The notes: generated from the letters alone by a model not told the origin. Shown: positions 24,608 through 34,526, counted from the first letter of the stretch. The stretch is 64,000 bases of DNA from Pedobacter polysacchareus (GCF_019802255.1 NZ_JAHYSS010000001.1:443403-507402); one strand, 5' to 3'. Made by a program: numbers and translations.

Positions 24608-26404
24608 ATGCAAAAAATAAGAAATATAGCTATCATAGCACACGTTGACCACGGCAAAACTACACTGGTTGATAAGATCTTACACTCTTGTTCAATCTTC
24701 CGTGATAACGAACAATCCGGAGATTTAATACTTGACAATAACGATTTGGAACGTGAACGTGGTATTACCATCGTTTCCAAAAACGTATCTGTGATGTACA
24801 AGGATGTAAAAATCAACATTATTGATACCCCTGGTCACGCCGATTTTGGTGGTGAAGTAGAACGTGTATTGAAAATGGCTGATGGAGTATTGCTATTGTG
24901 TGATGCGTTTGAAGGTGCAATGCCTCAAACTCGTTTCGTTACACAAAAAGCTTTAGCCCTTGGTTTAAAACCGATCGTTGTTGTAAACAAAGTAGATAAA
25001 GAAAACTGTCGTCCTGAAGAAGTTTATGAGCAAATCTTTGAATTGTTCTTCAACCTTGAGGCAACAGAAGATCAATTAGATTTCCCTGTAATCTACGGTT
25101 CATCGAAACAAGGATGGATGAGTACAGACTGGCAAAAACCTACTACTGATATCTTCGCATTATTAGATGCTGTAGTAGCTAACATTCCTCCTGCACCAAC
25201 AAATGAAGGTACATTACAAATGCAGATCACCTCTTTAGATTATTCATCTTTCGTAGGTCGTATCGCAGTTGGACGTGTTCACCGCGGTTCAATCAAAGAA
25301 AACCAACCGGTTACTTTGATCAAACGTGATGGTAAAACTGTAAAATCAAGAGTAAAAGAATTATATACTTTCGAAGGTCTTGGAAAAATCCGTGCTACTG
25401 AAGTAAGATCTGGTGATATCTGCGCTGTTGTAGGTATTGAAGGATTTGATATCGGTGATACGATCGCTGATTTTGAAGCTCCAGAGCAATTGCCGGTAAT
25501 TAAAATTGATGAGCCAACAATGAATATGTTGTTCACCATCAATAACTCACCATTCTTCGGTAAAGAAGGTAAATTTGTAACGTCTCAACGTATCAAAGAA
25601 CGTCTTTACAAAGAAATGGAGAAAAACTTAGCCCTTAAAGTGGTGGAAACTGAATCTCCAGATGCTTACTTAGTATATGGTAGAGGTATTCTCCATTTAT
25701 CAGTATTGATCGAAACGATGCGTCGTGAAGGTTATGAGCTTCAGGTAGGTCAGCCACAAGTTATCATTAAAGAAATTGATGGTAAAAAATGTGAGCCTAT
25801 TGAAACTTTAATCGTTGACGTTCCTGGTGAAGTTGCTGGTAAAGTAATTGAATTGGTAACACAACGTAAAGGTGAATTGTTGATCATGGAGCCTAAAGGA
25901 GATTTACAGCATTTAGAGTTTGAAATCCCTGCACGTGGTATCATCGGATTAAGAAATAACGTATTAACTGCTACTGGTGGTGAAGCGATTATGGCTCACC
26001 GTTTCAAAGCTTATGAGCCTTGGAAAGGTGTAATCCCTGGAAGATTAAACGGTGTATTAGTTTCAATGGAAAAAGGTAGTACTACTGCTTATTCAATTGA
26101 TAAACTACAAGATCGTGGACGTTTCTTCGTTGATCCAGGTGTTGACGTTTATGAAGGTCAGATTATGGGTGAGCACATCCGTGACAATGATTTGGTAGTA
26201 AACATCGTTAAAGGTAAAGCTTTAACCAACATGCGTGCTTCAGGTACTGATGATAGCAACCGTATTGCTCCGGCAATTAAGTTCTCTCTGGAAGAAGCTA
26301 TGGAATACATCCAGGCTGATGAGTACATTGAAGTTACTCCATTGAGCATGCGTTTACGTAAGATTCACTTAACTGAAGCTGCACGTAAAAACAACAAAAA
26401 CTAA
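24608..26404 (+). CDS. typA: Ribosome-associated translational GTPase TypA/BipA
   Basis: EF-G-like GTPase that binds the ribosome and aids ribosome assembly and stress adaptation. The 598-residue protein has the P-loop AHVDHGKT (11-18), the switch region RERGITI, DTPGHADFGGEVERVL near 75 and NKVDK near 127. These are followed by EF-Tu-like domain 2, EF-G domain III/V-like parts and the BipA-specific C-terminal domain containing GQIMGEH and KGKALTNMRASGTD. Codon use is strongly biased (frequent CGT, GGT and AAA), as in highly expressed genes. It has its own promoter and a clear terminator, so it is monocistronic. Confidence 0.97.
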   Translation: MQKIRNIAIIAHVDHGKTTLVDKILHSCSIFRDNEQSGDLILDNNDLERERGITIVSKNVSVMYKDVKINIIDTPGHADFGGEVERVLKMADGVLLLCDAFEGAMPQTRFVTQKALALGLKPIVVVNKVDKENCRPEEVYEQIFELFFNLEATEDQLDFPVIYGSSKQGWMSTDWQKPTTDIFALLDAVVANIPPAPTNEGTLQMQITSLDYSSFVGRIAVGRVHRGSIKENQPVTLIKRDGKTVKSRVKELYTFEGLGKIRATEVRSGDICAVVGIEGFDIGDTIADFEAPEQLPVIKIDEPTMNMLFTINNSPFFGKEGKFVTSQRIKERLYKEMEKNLALKVVETESPDAYLVYGRGILHLSVLIETMRREGYELQVGQPQVIIKEIDGKKCEPIETLIVDVPGEVAGKVIELVTQRKGELLIMEPKGDLQHLEFEIPARGIIGLRNNVLTATGGEAIMAHRFKAYEPWKGVIPGRLNGVLVSMEKGSTTAYSIDKLQDRGRFFVDPGVDVYEGQIMGEHIRDNDLVVNIVKGKALTNMRASGTDDSNRIAPAIKFSLEEAMEYIQADEYIEVTPLSMRLRKIHLTEAARKNNKN

Positions 26405-26433
26405 TCCGCTTCTAGCAAGATTAATATTTTGAG

Positions 26434-26466
26434 AAAGCCCCTGAACTTCATGTTCAGGGGCTTTTT
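26434..26466 (+). terminator. Intrinsic terminator after typA
   Basis: A 13-bp perfect stem pairs 26434-26446 with 26452-26464 around a five-base loop, followed by T residues. It lies 30 bases after the typA stop. Confidence 0.92.
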
Positions 26467-26520
26467 CTATTTAGAAGTCATAAGTCTATGTGTGATCAGG
26501 TATAGCCCCTTCTTTTTTCT

Positions 26521-26528
26521 TAATTTTG
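26521..26528 (+). promoter_or_regulatory. Promoter -7 box before the SDR gene
   Basis: TAATTTTG matches TAnnTTTG and lies 29 bases before the SDR start codon at 26558. No convincing -33 TTG is present, so this is a partial match. Confidence 0.35.
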
Positions 26529-26557
26529 TGCATTATAAAACATAAATACAAGCTCAG

Positions 26558-27274
26558 ATGGAATCATTGAAAGGAAAAAATGCAATCATTACCGGTGCCG
26601 GAAAAGGACTTGGACGTGCCGTTGCTATCGCTTTAGCACAAGAAGGTGTAAACGTAGGTTTAGCCGCAAGGACACTTGCCGATTTGGAAAAAGTAGCTGC
26701 AGAACTTGCACAATATGGTGTTAAAACGGCAATCTCAACAATGGATGTTTCCGATATCAATGGTGTAAATGCCGCTGTGGAATCTTTAAAATCGGAATTG
26801 GGTGCAATTGATATCCTGATCAATAATGCCGGAATAGGTGCCTTCGGATCTTTCATGGAACTGGAGCCAGCGAAATGGGAAGAAATTATAAAAGTGAACC
26901 TTTTAGGTCCTTACTATGTGACCCGTGCAGTACTTCCTGAAATGATCGAAAGAAAAACTGGTGATATCATCAACGTATCTTCAACTGCAGGAAAAAATGG
27001 AGCCGCAGTAACGAGTGCCTACAGCGCCTCGAAATTCGGACTAATCGGAATGTCTGAATCCTTAATGCAGGAAGGCCGTAAACACAACATTCGTGTCACG
27101 ACTTTAGTGCCAAGCACAGTGGCTACAGATATGGCAATTGACTTGAAATTAACAGATGGGAACCCTGATCGCGTGATGCAGGCAGAAGATTTTGCAGAAC
27201 TGGTAGTTTCTCAATTGAAACTAAACCGTAGGGTATTTGTGAAAGAAGCCGCATTGTGGTCTACTAATCCTTAG
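26558..27274 (+). CDS. Short-chain dehydrogenase (3-ketoacyl-ACP reductase-like)
   Basis: NAD(P)-dependent oxidoreductase of the classical SDR family, 238 residues. It has the cofactor motif GAGKGLGRA (residues 11-19), NNAG near 88 and the catalytic set NVSSTAG plus YSASK near 150. Similar proteins are usually labelled 3-ketoacyl-ACP reductase, but substrate cannot be deduced from these motifs. It stands alone between typA and the convergent glycosyltransferase gene. Confidence 0.88.
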   Translation: MESLKGKNAIITGAGKGLGRAVAIALAQEGVNVGLAARTLADLEKVAAELAQYGVKTAISTMDVSDINGVNAAVESLKSELGAIDILINNAGIGAFGSFMELEPAKWEEIIKVNLLGPYYVTRAVLPEMIERKTGDIINVSSTAGKNGAAVTSAYSASKFGLIGMSESLMQEGRKHNIRVTTLVPSTVATDMAIDLKLTDGNPDRVMQAEDFAELVVSQLKLNRRVFVKEAALWSTNP

Positions 27275-27415
27275 TTTTCAAAAGAAACATCAAAAGGATC
27301 TTTCGATAAGCCTATGACTACCTTTTATCAATGGTTCAGGTGTCTTTGAAAAGATTAAAAGAAATATTATAGAGGGAGGAGCGAAAAGCTTTTCCCTTTC
27401 CTGCAAAATGAAAAC

Positions 27416-28165
27416 TTAATCGTTTGTTCGGCGATGGCGGATGTAATACTGCCCTAAGTTGACCGCAATGAATAAATGGTTGATCACATTTGGAATAAAA
27501 CCATAGTATTTGGTAAAGATCTTGAAACGCTCTTTCAAACTCGCCATGTGTTTCTTTTTGGATATCCCGCCAACCAGATATTTGGCCACATAACTGTGCG
27601 TATTGACAATACTGGAGGCATTTTTAGCCGCCCTGATGATCCAGTCAATATCTGCACTATACTTATATTGTAAATCAAAAGACCCCGCCAGACTACGTTT
27701 CACATAGATCGCCTGATGGCTGATACACATGCCATACCTGAAACTTCTCCAGCTAAAAGTTTCCGGAGCCCGGTGTCTTCTTTGTCCCAGGCTATGCCAG
27801 TTCTCATCGTACATTTCCGTCTCGCCATAATAAATGTCAGCAGCAGAAGCACTTTCAAATACCTCAGCAACTGTGACCGGCGAATAAATTTCATCCCCCG
27901 AATTCATGAACAGTACATAATCCCCGGTTGCCAATGCGAGTCCTTTATTCATGGCATCATAAATCCCTTTATCAGGCTCTGAAATAAACTGCGCCAGACG
28001 AGATTTATAATTGTAAATCGTGTCTTTGGTGCCATCGGTAGAGGCGCCATCGATCAAAATGTATTCAATATTCGGATAAGTCTGATTCAACACAGAAAGC
28101 ATTGTGCGCTCAATATCCTTTACATTATTATAAACGATGGTGATGACGCTGAGCTTTGGTTGCAT
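27416..28165 (-). CDS. Glycosyltransferase family 2
   Basis: Cytoplasmic sugar transferase using a nucleotide sugar, 249 residues. The GT-A start is KLSVITIVYNNVKDIERTMLSVLNQTY, followed by EYILIDGASTDGTKD near 36 and the metal-binding area MNSGDEIY near 85 (the DxD equivalent is SGDE). This resembles colanic-acid-type transferases of the WcaE group. It is 14 bases downstream of the GT4 gene on the same strand, so both probably act in one surface glycan pathway. Donor and acceptor are unknown. Confidence 0.9.
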   Translation of the reverse strand: MQPKLSVITIVYNNVKDIERTMLSVLNQTYPNIEYILIDGASTDGTKDTIYNYKSRLAQFISEPDKGIYDAMNKGLALATGDYVLFMNSGDEIYSPVTVAEVFESASAADIYYGETEMYDENWHSLGQRRHRAPETFSWRSFRYGMCISHQAIYVKRSLAGSFDLQYKYSADIDWIIRAAKNASSIVNTHSYVAKYLVGGISKKKHMASLKERFKIFTKYYGFIPNVINHLFIAVNLGQYYIRHRRTND

Positions 28166-28179
28166 AGAGTAAATTATTT

Positions 28180-29451
28180 TTAATGAGGCTGTAAATTAAT
28201 CAGGGATTGATACAATAATAAGTGTTTTTCTGCAATAACTGACTCCGAGAATTCAGTTAATATCGTTCTTCTGGCTTCTTTCTGAATATCAGGAGCGTTT
28301 TCATCATGGTACAGCCACTCGATTCCGGTGGCCAGGTCTTCCGAAGATTTATACTCCGCTAAATACCCATTTTCAAGATGCTTCACCATGTCAGGAATAC
28401 CCCCTGTTTTAAAGGCCACCACTGGAGTTGCACAAGCCAGGCTCTCCATTACCGTATTGGGAAGATTGTCTTCCAGAGAAGCCGTAATAAACACATCTGC
28501 AGCAGAGTAACATTTAGCAAGGTGACTGTCGTTACTGATCGTCCCTAAAAACGTGGTTTTGAAAGGAAATTCCGGCATATCCACATTGTCTTTATTGCCA
28601 AAAATAACCAGTTCAATGTTTTCTTTTATGATCCCTGGCCTAGTGGACAGATCGTTTAAAGCGTCAATCAAATAAGAAGTCCCTTTATGTTTGTCATTCT
28701 TTGAAGGCATGAAACCACTCATCAATACAAACTTTTCAGGATTGATCTTTAATATTTTCTTGGCTTCCGATTTTACATAAGGCTTGAAAACCTTGGTTTC
28801 TATGGTGTTTGGGATCACAGTAATTGCTCTTGTTCCCATTAAACTGCTCAACTTTACAGAATCTGCCATCCAATGACTCGGTGCTACAATGTGAAAGTTC
28901 AATTCAGAGTAGGCTTTTTTCTTTTGTAACCAATTCCTATGAGAAAAATCATCCTTGCCGCTAAATCTTAACAGCGGACAATTACCGCATTCCTTATGGT
29001 AATTCTCACAGGAATAACGCACATGACAACCACCTGTAAACGCATTGCTGTCGTGAAAAGTCCAAACCACCGGTTTCTCTAACTCATCAATCTGTGCCAG
29101 AAATTTGGGCGATAAAAAACCATGGTTGATCCAGTGGATGTGGATAATATCCGCAGCCTTTACTTTAGGGTGATGAATGACAGATCTGCCAAACCATTGC
29201 AAAGAAAAAGGGGTTTTTAACGCTTTTGAGAAGGCTTTCGACAAATACCGCTCTGCCAGAATCTTTACAACAGCCACCGCTTTCTGAAATGGACTTCTGT
29301 TAAAAGCAGTGGTCAGTTTGCTTTCTTTAAATTGAAAATAAACCATCACTTCAGAATCTACGTCATGCGCTTTTAATGCCTCACTTAGCCTAAGACAAGC
29401 CCTTCCGGCGCCGCCATTTCCTTCGTATGTATTTAAGTGAACTACTTTCAA
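28180..29451 (-). CDS. Glycosyltransferase family 4
   Basis: GT-B sugar transferase of 423 residues. The N-terminal acceptor domain has VVHLNTYEGNGGAGRACLRL and a WTFHDSNAFTGGCHVRYSC region with several cysteines (CENYHKECGNCPLLRF). This Cys-rich segment is typical of a GT4 subgroup related to WcaC and colanic-acid transferases. The C-terminal donor domain carries EDNLPNTVMESLACATPVVAFKTGGIPDMV near 345, with the EX7E motif. A TAATTTTG box on the minus strand at 29464-29457 lies just upstream. It is coupled to the GT2 gene. Confidence 0.9.
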   Translation of the reverse strand: MKVVHLNTYEGNGGAGRACLRLSEALKAHDVDSEVMVYFQFKESKLTTAFNRSPFQKAVAVVKILAERYLSKAFSKALKTPFSLQWFGRSVIHHPKVKAADIIHIHWINHGFLSPKFLAQIDELEKPVVWTFHDSNAFTGGCHVRYSCENYHKECGNCPLLRFSGKDDFSHRNWLQKKKAYSELNFHIVAPSHWMADSVKLSSLMGTRAITVIPNTIETKVFKPYVKSEAKKILKINPEKFVLMSGFMPSKNDKHKGTSYLIDALNDLSTRPGIIKENIELVIFGNKDNVDMPEFPFKTTFLGTISNDSHLAKCYSAADVFITASLEDNLPNTVMESLACATPVVAFKTGGIPDMVKHLENGYLAEYKSSEDLATGIEWLYHDENAPDIQKEARRTILTEFSESVIAEKHLLLYQSLINLQPH

Positions 29452-29673
29452 TCTATCAAAATTAGCGGTTATTGTTAAATTCTTCTGTATTTTCGTTCCA
29501 AACTTATAAAGCCGGTTCGCCTGCCGTTAAATTTAATTTAAAAATCGAAACAATCCTAAGCTGTAAGCTCACAAATGGTATATGATGATAATATGACATT
29601 AAATTAGGACTTTGAAAACAATTAAATGAACAGGAACCAATCAAAAGATAATTAAAATAGCTAAAAATATAAT

Positions 29674-30423
29674 ATGGAAAACCTGTTAACCGACAGACAG
29701 TTTTGGGTGAATTATTGGGAAAGTAAAACCGGTTTATCGGTTAATATTCCATCAAATTATTTGTTTCATCAGGAACTAGGCGAAATTATCCAAAAACAGG
29801 GCGTAAAAACGGCAATTGAACTGGGTGGCTTTCCAGGATACTATGCCGTATTTCTAAAAAAATATTTTAAGCTGGATGTCACACTGCTCGATTATTTCGT
29901 GCATCAGCCGGTAACCAACGCACTATTGGAAGCCAATCAATTGAAACCAAGTGACATCAATATTATTGAAACAGATCTGTTTAATTATCAGCCCGTGCAG
30001 GAATTTGATCTGGTCTTATCTTGTGGACTGATCGAACATTTTAACGATACCGCCGACATCATCAACCGCCACATTGCTTTTGTAAAACCTGGAGGAACCT
30101 TATTTATCACCCTCCCTAATTTTAAAGCCCTGAATGGCTGGTTCCAAAAGTCTTTCGACCGTGAAAATTACGATAAACACAACATAGATTGTATGGATCC
30201 TAAACTGCTGGCTAGCATTTGTGAGCAGGCAGGCCTGGAAGTAGTACAATCCAGATATTTCGGAAATTTCAGCCTATGGCTGGAAAATGAACAGCAAAAA
30301 CCACTAAGTGTTCGTCTTTTGAAGAAAACACTTTGGTTTGCAGGAAAAGTATTTACTAAAATCATTCCTTTTAACTCCAAAGTATTGTCTCCTTATATTA
30401 TCTTAGAAGCAAGAAAAAAGTAA
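29674..30423 (+). CDS. Class I SAM-dependent methyltransferase
   Basis: Predicted AdoMet methyltransferase, 249 residues. The glycine-rich motif I region is AIELGGFPGYYAVFL near 43, followed by the acidic strand DVTLLDYF near 64 and FDLVLSCGLIEHFND near 110. A further motif is VKPGGTLFITLPN. The last part (about 205-249) has a hydrophobic stretch. The substrate is unknown; nearby glycosyltransferases suggest a sugar or lipid-linked glycan. It is eight bases upstream of the rhomboid gene on the same strand. Confidence 0.85.
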   Translation: MENLLTDRQFWVNYWESKTGLSVNIPSNYLFHQELGEIIQKQGVKTAIELGGFPGYYAVFLKKYFKLDVTLLDYFVHQPVTNALLEANQLKPSDINIIETDLFNYQPVQEFDLVLSCGLIEHFNDTADIINRHIAFVKPGGTLFITLPNFKALNGWFQKSFDRENYDKHNIDCMDPKLLASICEQAGLEVVQSRYFGNFSLWLENEQQKPLSVRLLKKTLWFAGKVFTKIIPFNSKVLSPYIILEARKK

Positions 30424-30430
30424 GAAGAAA

Positions 30431-31969
30431 ATGGGACTAAGCTGGGGCTATTCACCTAAAGTTGAAAAATACATACCGCTAGGAGATTACCCGGCAGACC
30501 AATACCTCATCATTGCACAGCAAGTCATCGAAAACCTGGGCTGGAAGCTAAGTCACGTTTCAGAATCAGGTCTTATTGCCTATACTGGGCTTTCTTTTCA
30601 ATCCTATAGCGAAGAGATCTCCATCCGCATCAATTTTAACTTCGCCATTTTTAAAAGCGAATGCGTAGGTGTTCAACTCCTTTTTAATGATTATGGAAAA
30701 AATGAAGAGAACCTTCAAAAGTTCTTCGATGAGTTTGAATATGTTCAGTTTCATCTGAAAGACGTCTGGAAAGAAAAACTCGAACAATTTCATGAACATA
30801 TCGCTAGTCAGGACGACCAGTATTTCGAAAAAGCGCCCTTAGCCATCAAGAATAAAATCAAAAATGTACTTTACCTGTTTATCCCCAGAAAGGGATACAT
30901 AGTCACACCGCTGCTTTTGATCGCTAATATTTTATACTATTTGCTGATTATACTGGTCTTTACACTCCAGGTCATTAAATTTAAAGGAGTCAATTTAACG
31001 CCTTTTGAATGGAAGGAAGTCGGAGAAAGGATTTTTCTAAACCTTGGTGCAGACTCCAGAGATGCGGTACTAAATGGTCAGGTCTGGAGATTATTGAGCC
31101 ATCAATTCATTCATTTTTCTTTTGTTCACCTGTTCTGTAATATGTACGCCCTCATTTATATCGGCCTCATGGTGGAGAATAAACTGGGTAGCTGGAAAAC
31201 ATTAACAGTTTACCTGTTGAGCGGTATTTGTGGTGGACTGGTCAGTGTGGTTCATTATAAAACAGGCCTTATGGGAGGCGCATCCGGGGCGATTATGGGT
31301 ATGTTCGGTGCCTTTCTGGCCTTACTACTCAGCAATGCCTTCGAGAAAAATGCCAATAGGGCACTATTAATCAGTACCCTGATCGTGACTGCTTTTATGC
31401 TGTTGAATGGATTAATGGGCAAAAAAATAGATAATTCTGCACATTTTGGTGGAGTAATATCTGGATTTGTACTTGGTTACCTCCTTTATAATCCCGTGAT
31501 TTTCAAAATTAATCTGCCAATATATTGGAGAACAGCCACCGCCTTCCTACTGGTATTGCTCTTAGGAGCAGGTGTCATGTGGTTTTCACCCATTTATCAG
31601 ATCAAAGAGTATGCTAAGCTTCGCGAAAAATTGATGAGTAATGAACTGGCATTTAATGAAATTTATAGCCTCCATCAAGGAATGTCTAAAACTGAAAAGT
31701 TAGAGCTGATCAAAAAATGCGCGCTGGATTCCTGGAAAAGGAACCTCGCAATAGTCAAACGCATGGAAACGATGGTATTATTAGATAAAGATAAGGCTGA
31801 TCTGGAGTTTAGAACAAAAAAAGCAAAGAAAGGTTATGAACTTGGAGTGATGCTCTATCAGGATTACCAATCGGATGATAGGCCCCTGAAGGCTAAAATC
31901 CAGCGGAAATTAGATGAACTAACCCATTTAAAACAGGCAGAACGAGACCAGATTATTGTCGAAGATTAG
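30431..31969 (+). CDS. Rhomboid family intramembrane serine protease, with added domains
   Basis: Membrane protease cutting substrates within or near the membrane. The rhomboid core spans about residues 160-390: LLSHQFIHFSFVHLFCNMYAL near 215, GGASGAIMGMFGA with nucleophile Ser285, and AHFGGVISGFVLGYL with His338. In front lies a soluble domain of about 150 residues with alternating beta-like segments, and behind it a charged helical tail of about 120 residues. At 512 residues it is much longer than GlpG. The catalytic pair is intact. It follows a methyltransferase gene by eight bases; a substrate is not evident. Confidence 0.9.
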   Translation: MGLSWGYSPKVEKYIPLGDYPADQYLIIAQQVIENLGWKLSHVSESGLIAYTGLSFQSYSEEISIRINFNFAIFKSECVGVQLLFNDYGKNEENLQKFFDEFEYVQFHLKDVWKEKLEQFHEHIASQDDQYFEKAPLAIKNKIKNVLYLFIPRKGYIVTPLLLIANILYYLLIILVFTLQVIKFKGVNLTPFEWKEVGERIFLNLGADSRDAVLNGQVWRLLSHQFIHFSFVHLFCNMYALIYIGLMVENKLGSWKTLTVYLLSGICGGLVSVVHYKTGLMGGASGAIMGMFGAFLALLLSNAFEKNANRALLISTLIVTAFMLLNGLMGKKIDNSAHFGGVISGFVLGYLLYNPVIFKINLPIYWRTATAFLLVLLLGAGVMWFSPIYQIKEYAKLREKLMSNELAFNEIYSLHQGMSKTEKLELIKKCALDSWKRNLAIVKRMETMVLLDKDKADLEFRTKKAKKGYELGVMLYQDYQSDDRPLKAKIQRKLDELTHLKQAERDQIIVED

Positions 31970-32038
31970 AACGCCTGACAACAGGCTAATGATGCTCAGC
32001 AGAAGGCCCAAAATCTCAAGTAATTTAGAACCTAGGCA

Positions 32039-32938
32039 CTAGGCCAAACGTTGTTTAACGTATCTTTTGATCCTTTCCCATAAACTACCTTTACGGGTAG
32101 AGAGGAAGCTTTTAATGCTCTCGTAAGCGGCTCTGTTCTCCTTAATTTCTGTTGGAAAATGCTGAATCGGCTTAGGGTTAATGATCACATTGTAAATATC
32201 GTTGATCCCGGAATGGATTCCGGTTCCATCATGGCCAATATTATTCACCAATGACTGGGAAGGGTTCAAGGTCAAGCCGCCTTTTAAAAAGATGGAAGCA
32301 TACCATCGGATCGCCCAGGAGTTGTTCTTTCCATTTTTAAAATCCTGCATCTGCTTCCAGAAATTCATCTTATGCTCAATAGAAAAATCGGACTTCTTTT
32401 TCGCATCAAACTGCCCCATTAAAGTGTCAATATTGGGTTCAAAATGCTGCCATGCACGGTCCCAGGTGGCCCATCCCCAGCTTGTCGCCGCTCGATAGAA
32501 AAATGATTCAGGAAGATTATTCTCTTTTAAAGGATACATGTAAGCCCCGATATGCATCACCTTTTCTTCTTCGCGGTAGCGGCTTAAGGCCTCATTGAAA
32601 TAAGTCAGTGTAAAAGGGGACGTGATCAGGTCATCTTCCATCACGATCACCTGCTGGTAGTCTTTCACCAGTCGGCTGACACCAGCGATGACCGAATTGG
32701 CCAGTCCCATGTTTTCCGGACGCTCAATGATTTCCACAGATTTGAACCCATCAATGCTCTTCAGCAGCTCGCGAACCTCCATCACCTTTGCCTGATCTTC
32801 TGCGGATTTAAATCCGTCAGAAAATACGAATAACCGGCTTTCTGCCGCCAGTTGATTCTGCTGCAAAAACTTAATAGTACGTTCCGTATGCTGTGGACGG
32901 TTGTAAACGAATAAAGCAATAGGTGCAAAAAGCTGCAT
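32039..32938 (-). CDS. Glycosyltransferase family 2-like (GT-A fold)
   Basis: Predicted nucleotide-sugar transferase, 299 residues. It begins PIALFVYNRPQHTERTIKFLQQN, a GT-A signature of a Bacteroidota group, and has VIVMEDDLITSPFTLTYFNEAL near 98 with the acidic metal site. The segment ATSWGWATWDRAWQHFE near 150 is shared by this family. I place the start at 32938, one base after the upstream methyltransferase stop, rather than at 32998 inside that gene. It forms a minus-strand unit with two methyltransferase genes. Confidence 0.88.
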   Translation of the reverse strand: MQLFAPIALFVYNRPQHTERTIKFLQQNQLAAESRLFVFSDGFKSAEDQAKVMEVRELLKSIDGFKSVEIIERPENMGLANSVIAGVSRLVKDYQQVIVMEDDLITSPFTLTYFNEALSRYREEEKVMHIGAYMYPLKENNLPESFFYRAATSWGWATWDRAWQHFEPNIDTLMGQFDAKKKSDFSIEHKMNFWKQMQDFKNGKNNSWAIRWYASIFLKGGLTLNPSQSLVNNIGHDGTGIHSGINDIYNVIINPKPIQHFPTEIKENRAAYESIKSFLSTRKGSLWERIKRYVKQRLA

Positions 32939-32939
32939 A

Positions 32940-33707
32940 TTAGAAGATCTCGAGGTTTTGGTTTGACTTTTTAGTGAGCACAGTATAGGCGTTCCCAAAT
33001 TGTTCCCGCTTATTTTTTCCTAGAATAGCACCCAAAATGTTTTTGATGCGGTGTTCCAGCTCTATTTTTAAGGTAGTCAGTAAGGTTTTTGGTGTTTTTT
33101 TAACTTTAAATTCGCAGAATTTAATGGTGTCAATAGGGGTAAGGGTGGTTTTGTCTGCTTCGATCACAAAGCCTTCACTTTGCAGCAGAAAACGAATCAA
33201 TGTTGGGGTGTACATGTTGATATGGCCATAATCTAGGAAGTGTTTCATCCTTTTGTCTACACCAAAACGGTAATCTAAAGGCACCTCAATGACCACATAT
33301 TTAGCCACCCTTTTTAACTCTCTTAACAGCACTCTTTCATGCTCCACATGTTCCAGTACATGAGCAAGAATGATGAGGTCAAAGCTGTCGTCCGGATAAG
33401 GAATACTATAGCCATCGAAACGGCTGACCTCTTTTAATTTACTCAAATTGCGCTTTCTGATCAGCTCAACGCCACTATCCGCTATTTCCAGCGCATAAAG
33501 CTCCGTGCCAAAGTTCCACTCATTTAAGTAATGTAATATACTGCCATCTCCCGCGCCTACTTCCAATATCTTCTTTGGCTGAATTCCCTGACACACCGCT
33601 ATCAGATTTTTTGCTTTGGATTTTGCACCAAGCATACGCCATTCTACATCGCTATCGGTGTAAAAGTCGTTGTAAGAGGCTACGATATCTTCTGTGATGA
33701 TGGCCAT
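32940..33707 (-). CDS. Class I SAM-dependent methyltransferase
   Basis: Predicted AdoMet methyltransferase, 255 residues. Motif I is KILEVGAGDGSILHYL near 45, the acidic strand ELYALEIADSGVELI near 70, and motif II region FDLIILAHVLEHVEHERVLLREL near 108. EVPLDYRFGVDKRMKHFLDYGHINMYTPTLIRFLLQSEGF is typical of the Methyltransf_11/23 type acting on sugar intermediates. The genes on either side are spaced one and four bases away, so it is in an operon with the GT2-like and the small methyltransferase gene. Confidence 0.88.
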   Translation of the reverse strand: MAIITEDIVASYNDFYTDSDVEWRMLGAKSKAKNLIAVCQGIQPKKILEVGAGDGSILHYLNEWNFGTELYALEIADSGVELIRKRNLSKLKEVSRFDGYSIPYPDDSFDLIILAHVLEHVEHERVLLRELKRVAKYVVIEVPLDYRFGVDKRMKHFLDYGHINMYTPTLIRFLLQSEGFVIEADKTTLTPIDTIKFCEFKVKKTPKTLLTTLKIELEHRIKNILGAILGKNKREQFGNAYTVLTKKSNQNLEIF

Positions 33708-33711
33708 TTGA

Positions 33712-34338
33712 TTAGTCTTTTATACCGTCAATAATCAGTGAAGAATAACCTAGAGGCTCATTAAAGCGCTTATCGAACCTTCTGGACCTTAGAATATGGC
33801 CATCTTCGCTTTTCCAGTCTACAAAATGAAACTGCTGCTGCTCATCATAATATTCTAAAAGTTTCACTCGGAAACCTGCGTCTTCCAGTACTTTGCTTAG
33901 TTTTTTATAGTCATATAACAACTTATGGTCATGGGAACCTTCTCCATGTCCACCAGGTTTTACCTGTTCAATATAAGCTGGATTAGGGTGAAACCCATCT
34001 GGAACAGCGATCCTGATGCTGCCGCCTTTCTCCATAAATGCATAACAGTTTTTTAAAGCGATCAGGGCATCTGCATAGCTGATGTGCTCAAATACATGTT
34101 CAGCAAGAAATTTTGAGGCTTTCTTTTCTCCCAGCAAGTTTTCAAAAGAACTCTTTTCTAATAAATTTAAACTCTCAATATTGGTCGGCAACCAATTTTC
34201 ATAATCGGTGTTTTCTGAACCGATAATGATGTTCAAAGGACCGGACGATTTCTTGATTTTGGACTTCAACTGCATGAGGTCCAATATGTTTTTTGGTTTT
34301 AATACGATTGATCTTACTACCTTTCTTAAGGAATTCAT
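33712..34338 (-). CDS. Methyltransferase-like protein (COG4627 type)
   Basis: A 208-residue protein resembling predicted SAM-dependent methyltransferases of the COG4627 group. It has LNIIIGSENTDYENWLPTN in place of a canonical motif I, and KFLAEHVFEHISYADALIALKNCYAFMEKGGSIRIAVPDG, the typical motif of this group. The GGHGEGSHDHKLLYDY segment is also characteristic. Because motif I lacks the GxGxG loop, catalytic activity should not be assumed. It opens a three-gene minus-strand unit and has a TAACTTTG box 118 bases upstream. Confidence 0.78.
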   Translation of the reverse strand: MNSLRKVVRSIVLKPKNILDLMQLKSKIKKSSGPLNIIIGSENTDYENWLPTNIESLNLLEKSSFENLLGEKKASKFLAEHVFEHISYADALIALKNCYAFMEKGGSIRIAVPDGFHPNPAYIEQVKPGGHGEGSHDHKLLYDYKKLSKVLEDAGFRVKLLEYYDEQQQFHFVDWKSEDGHILRSRRFDKRFNEPLGYSSLIIDGIKD

Positions 34339-34455
34339 CTGTATAATATGTGTTTTTTGTAAGATGTAACGGTCATGAAATCATGTGTCGGTTCACCTGT
34401 ATGGCTTAAATTTATATCCTGCAGCTCCATGTTAGGATGCAGGTCATTTGAGTGT

Positions 34456-34463
34456 CAAAGTTA
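34456..34463 (-). promoter_or_regulatory. Promoter -7 box upstream of the methyltransferase unit
   Basis: The minus strand reads TAACTTTG, a full match to TAnnTTTG, about 118 bases before the start at 34338. A TTG lies only 12 bases further upstream, too close for the usual spacing, so the -33 element is unclear. Confidence 0.35.
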
Positions 34464-34526
34464 AAATGTTAAACGCAAAAAGCTAATATATCCGTATAAT
34501 TATTGGATCAGATAATTTCTATAAGC

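Noticed and set aside
30168..30380. Minus-strand ORF inside a methyltransferase gene
   Set aside because: It sits within the coding span of the methyltransferase gene with no independent start signal.
31973..31986. Small GCCTG-ACAA-CAGGC hairpin between the rhomboid and GT2-like genes
   Set aside because: The stem is only five base pairs and has no T-run, so I do not call it a terminator.
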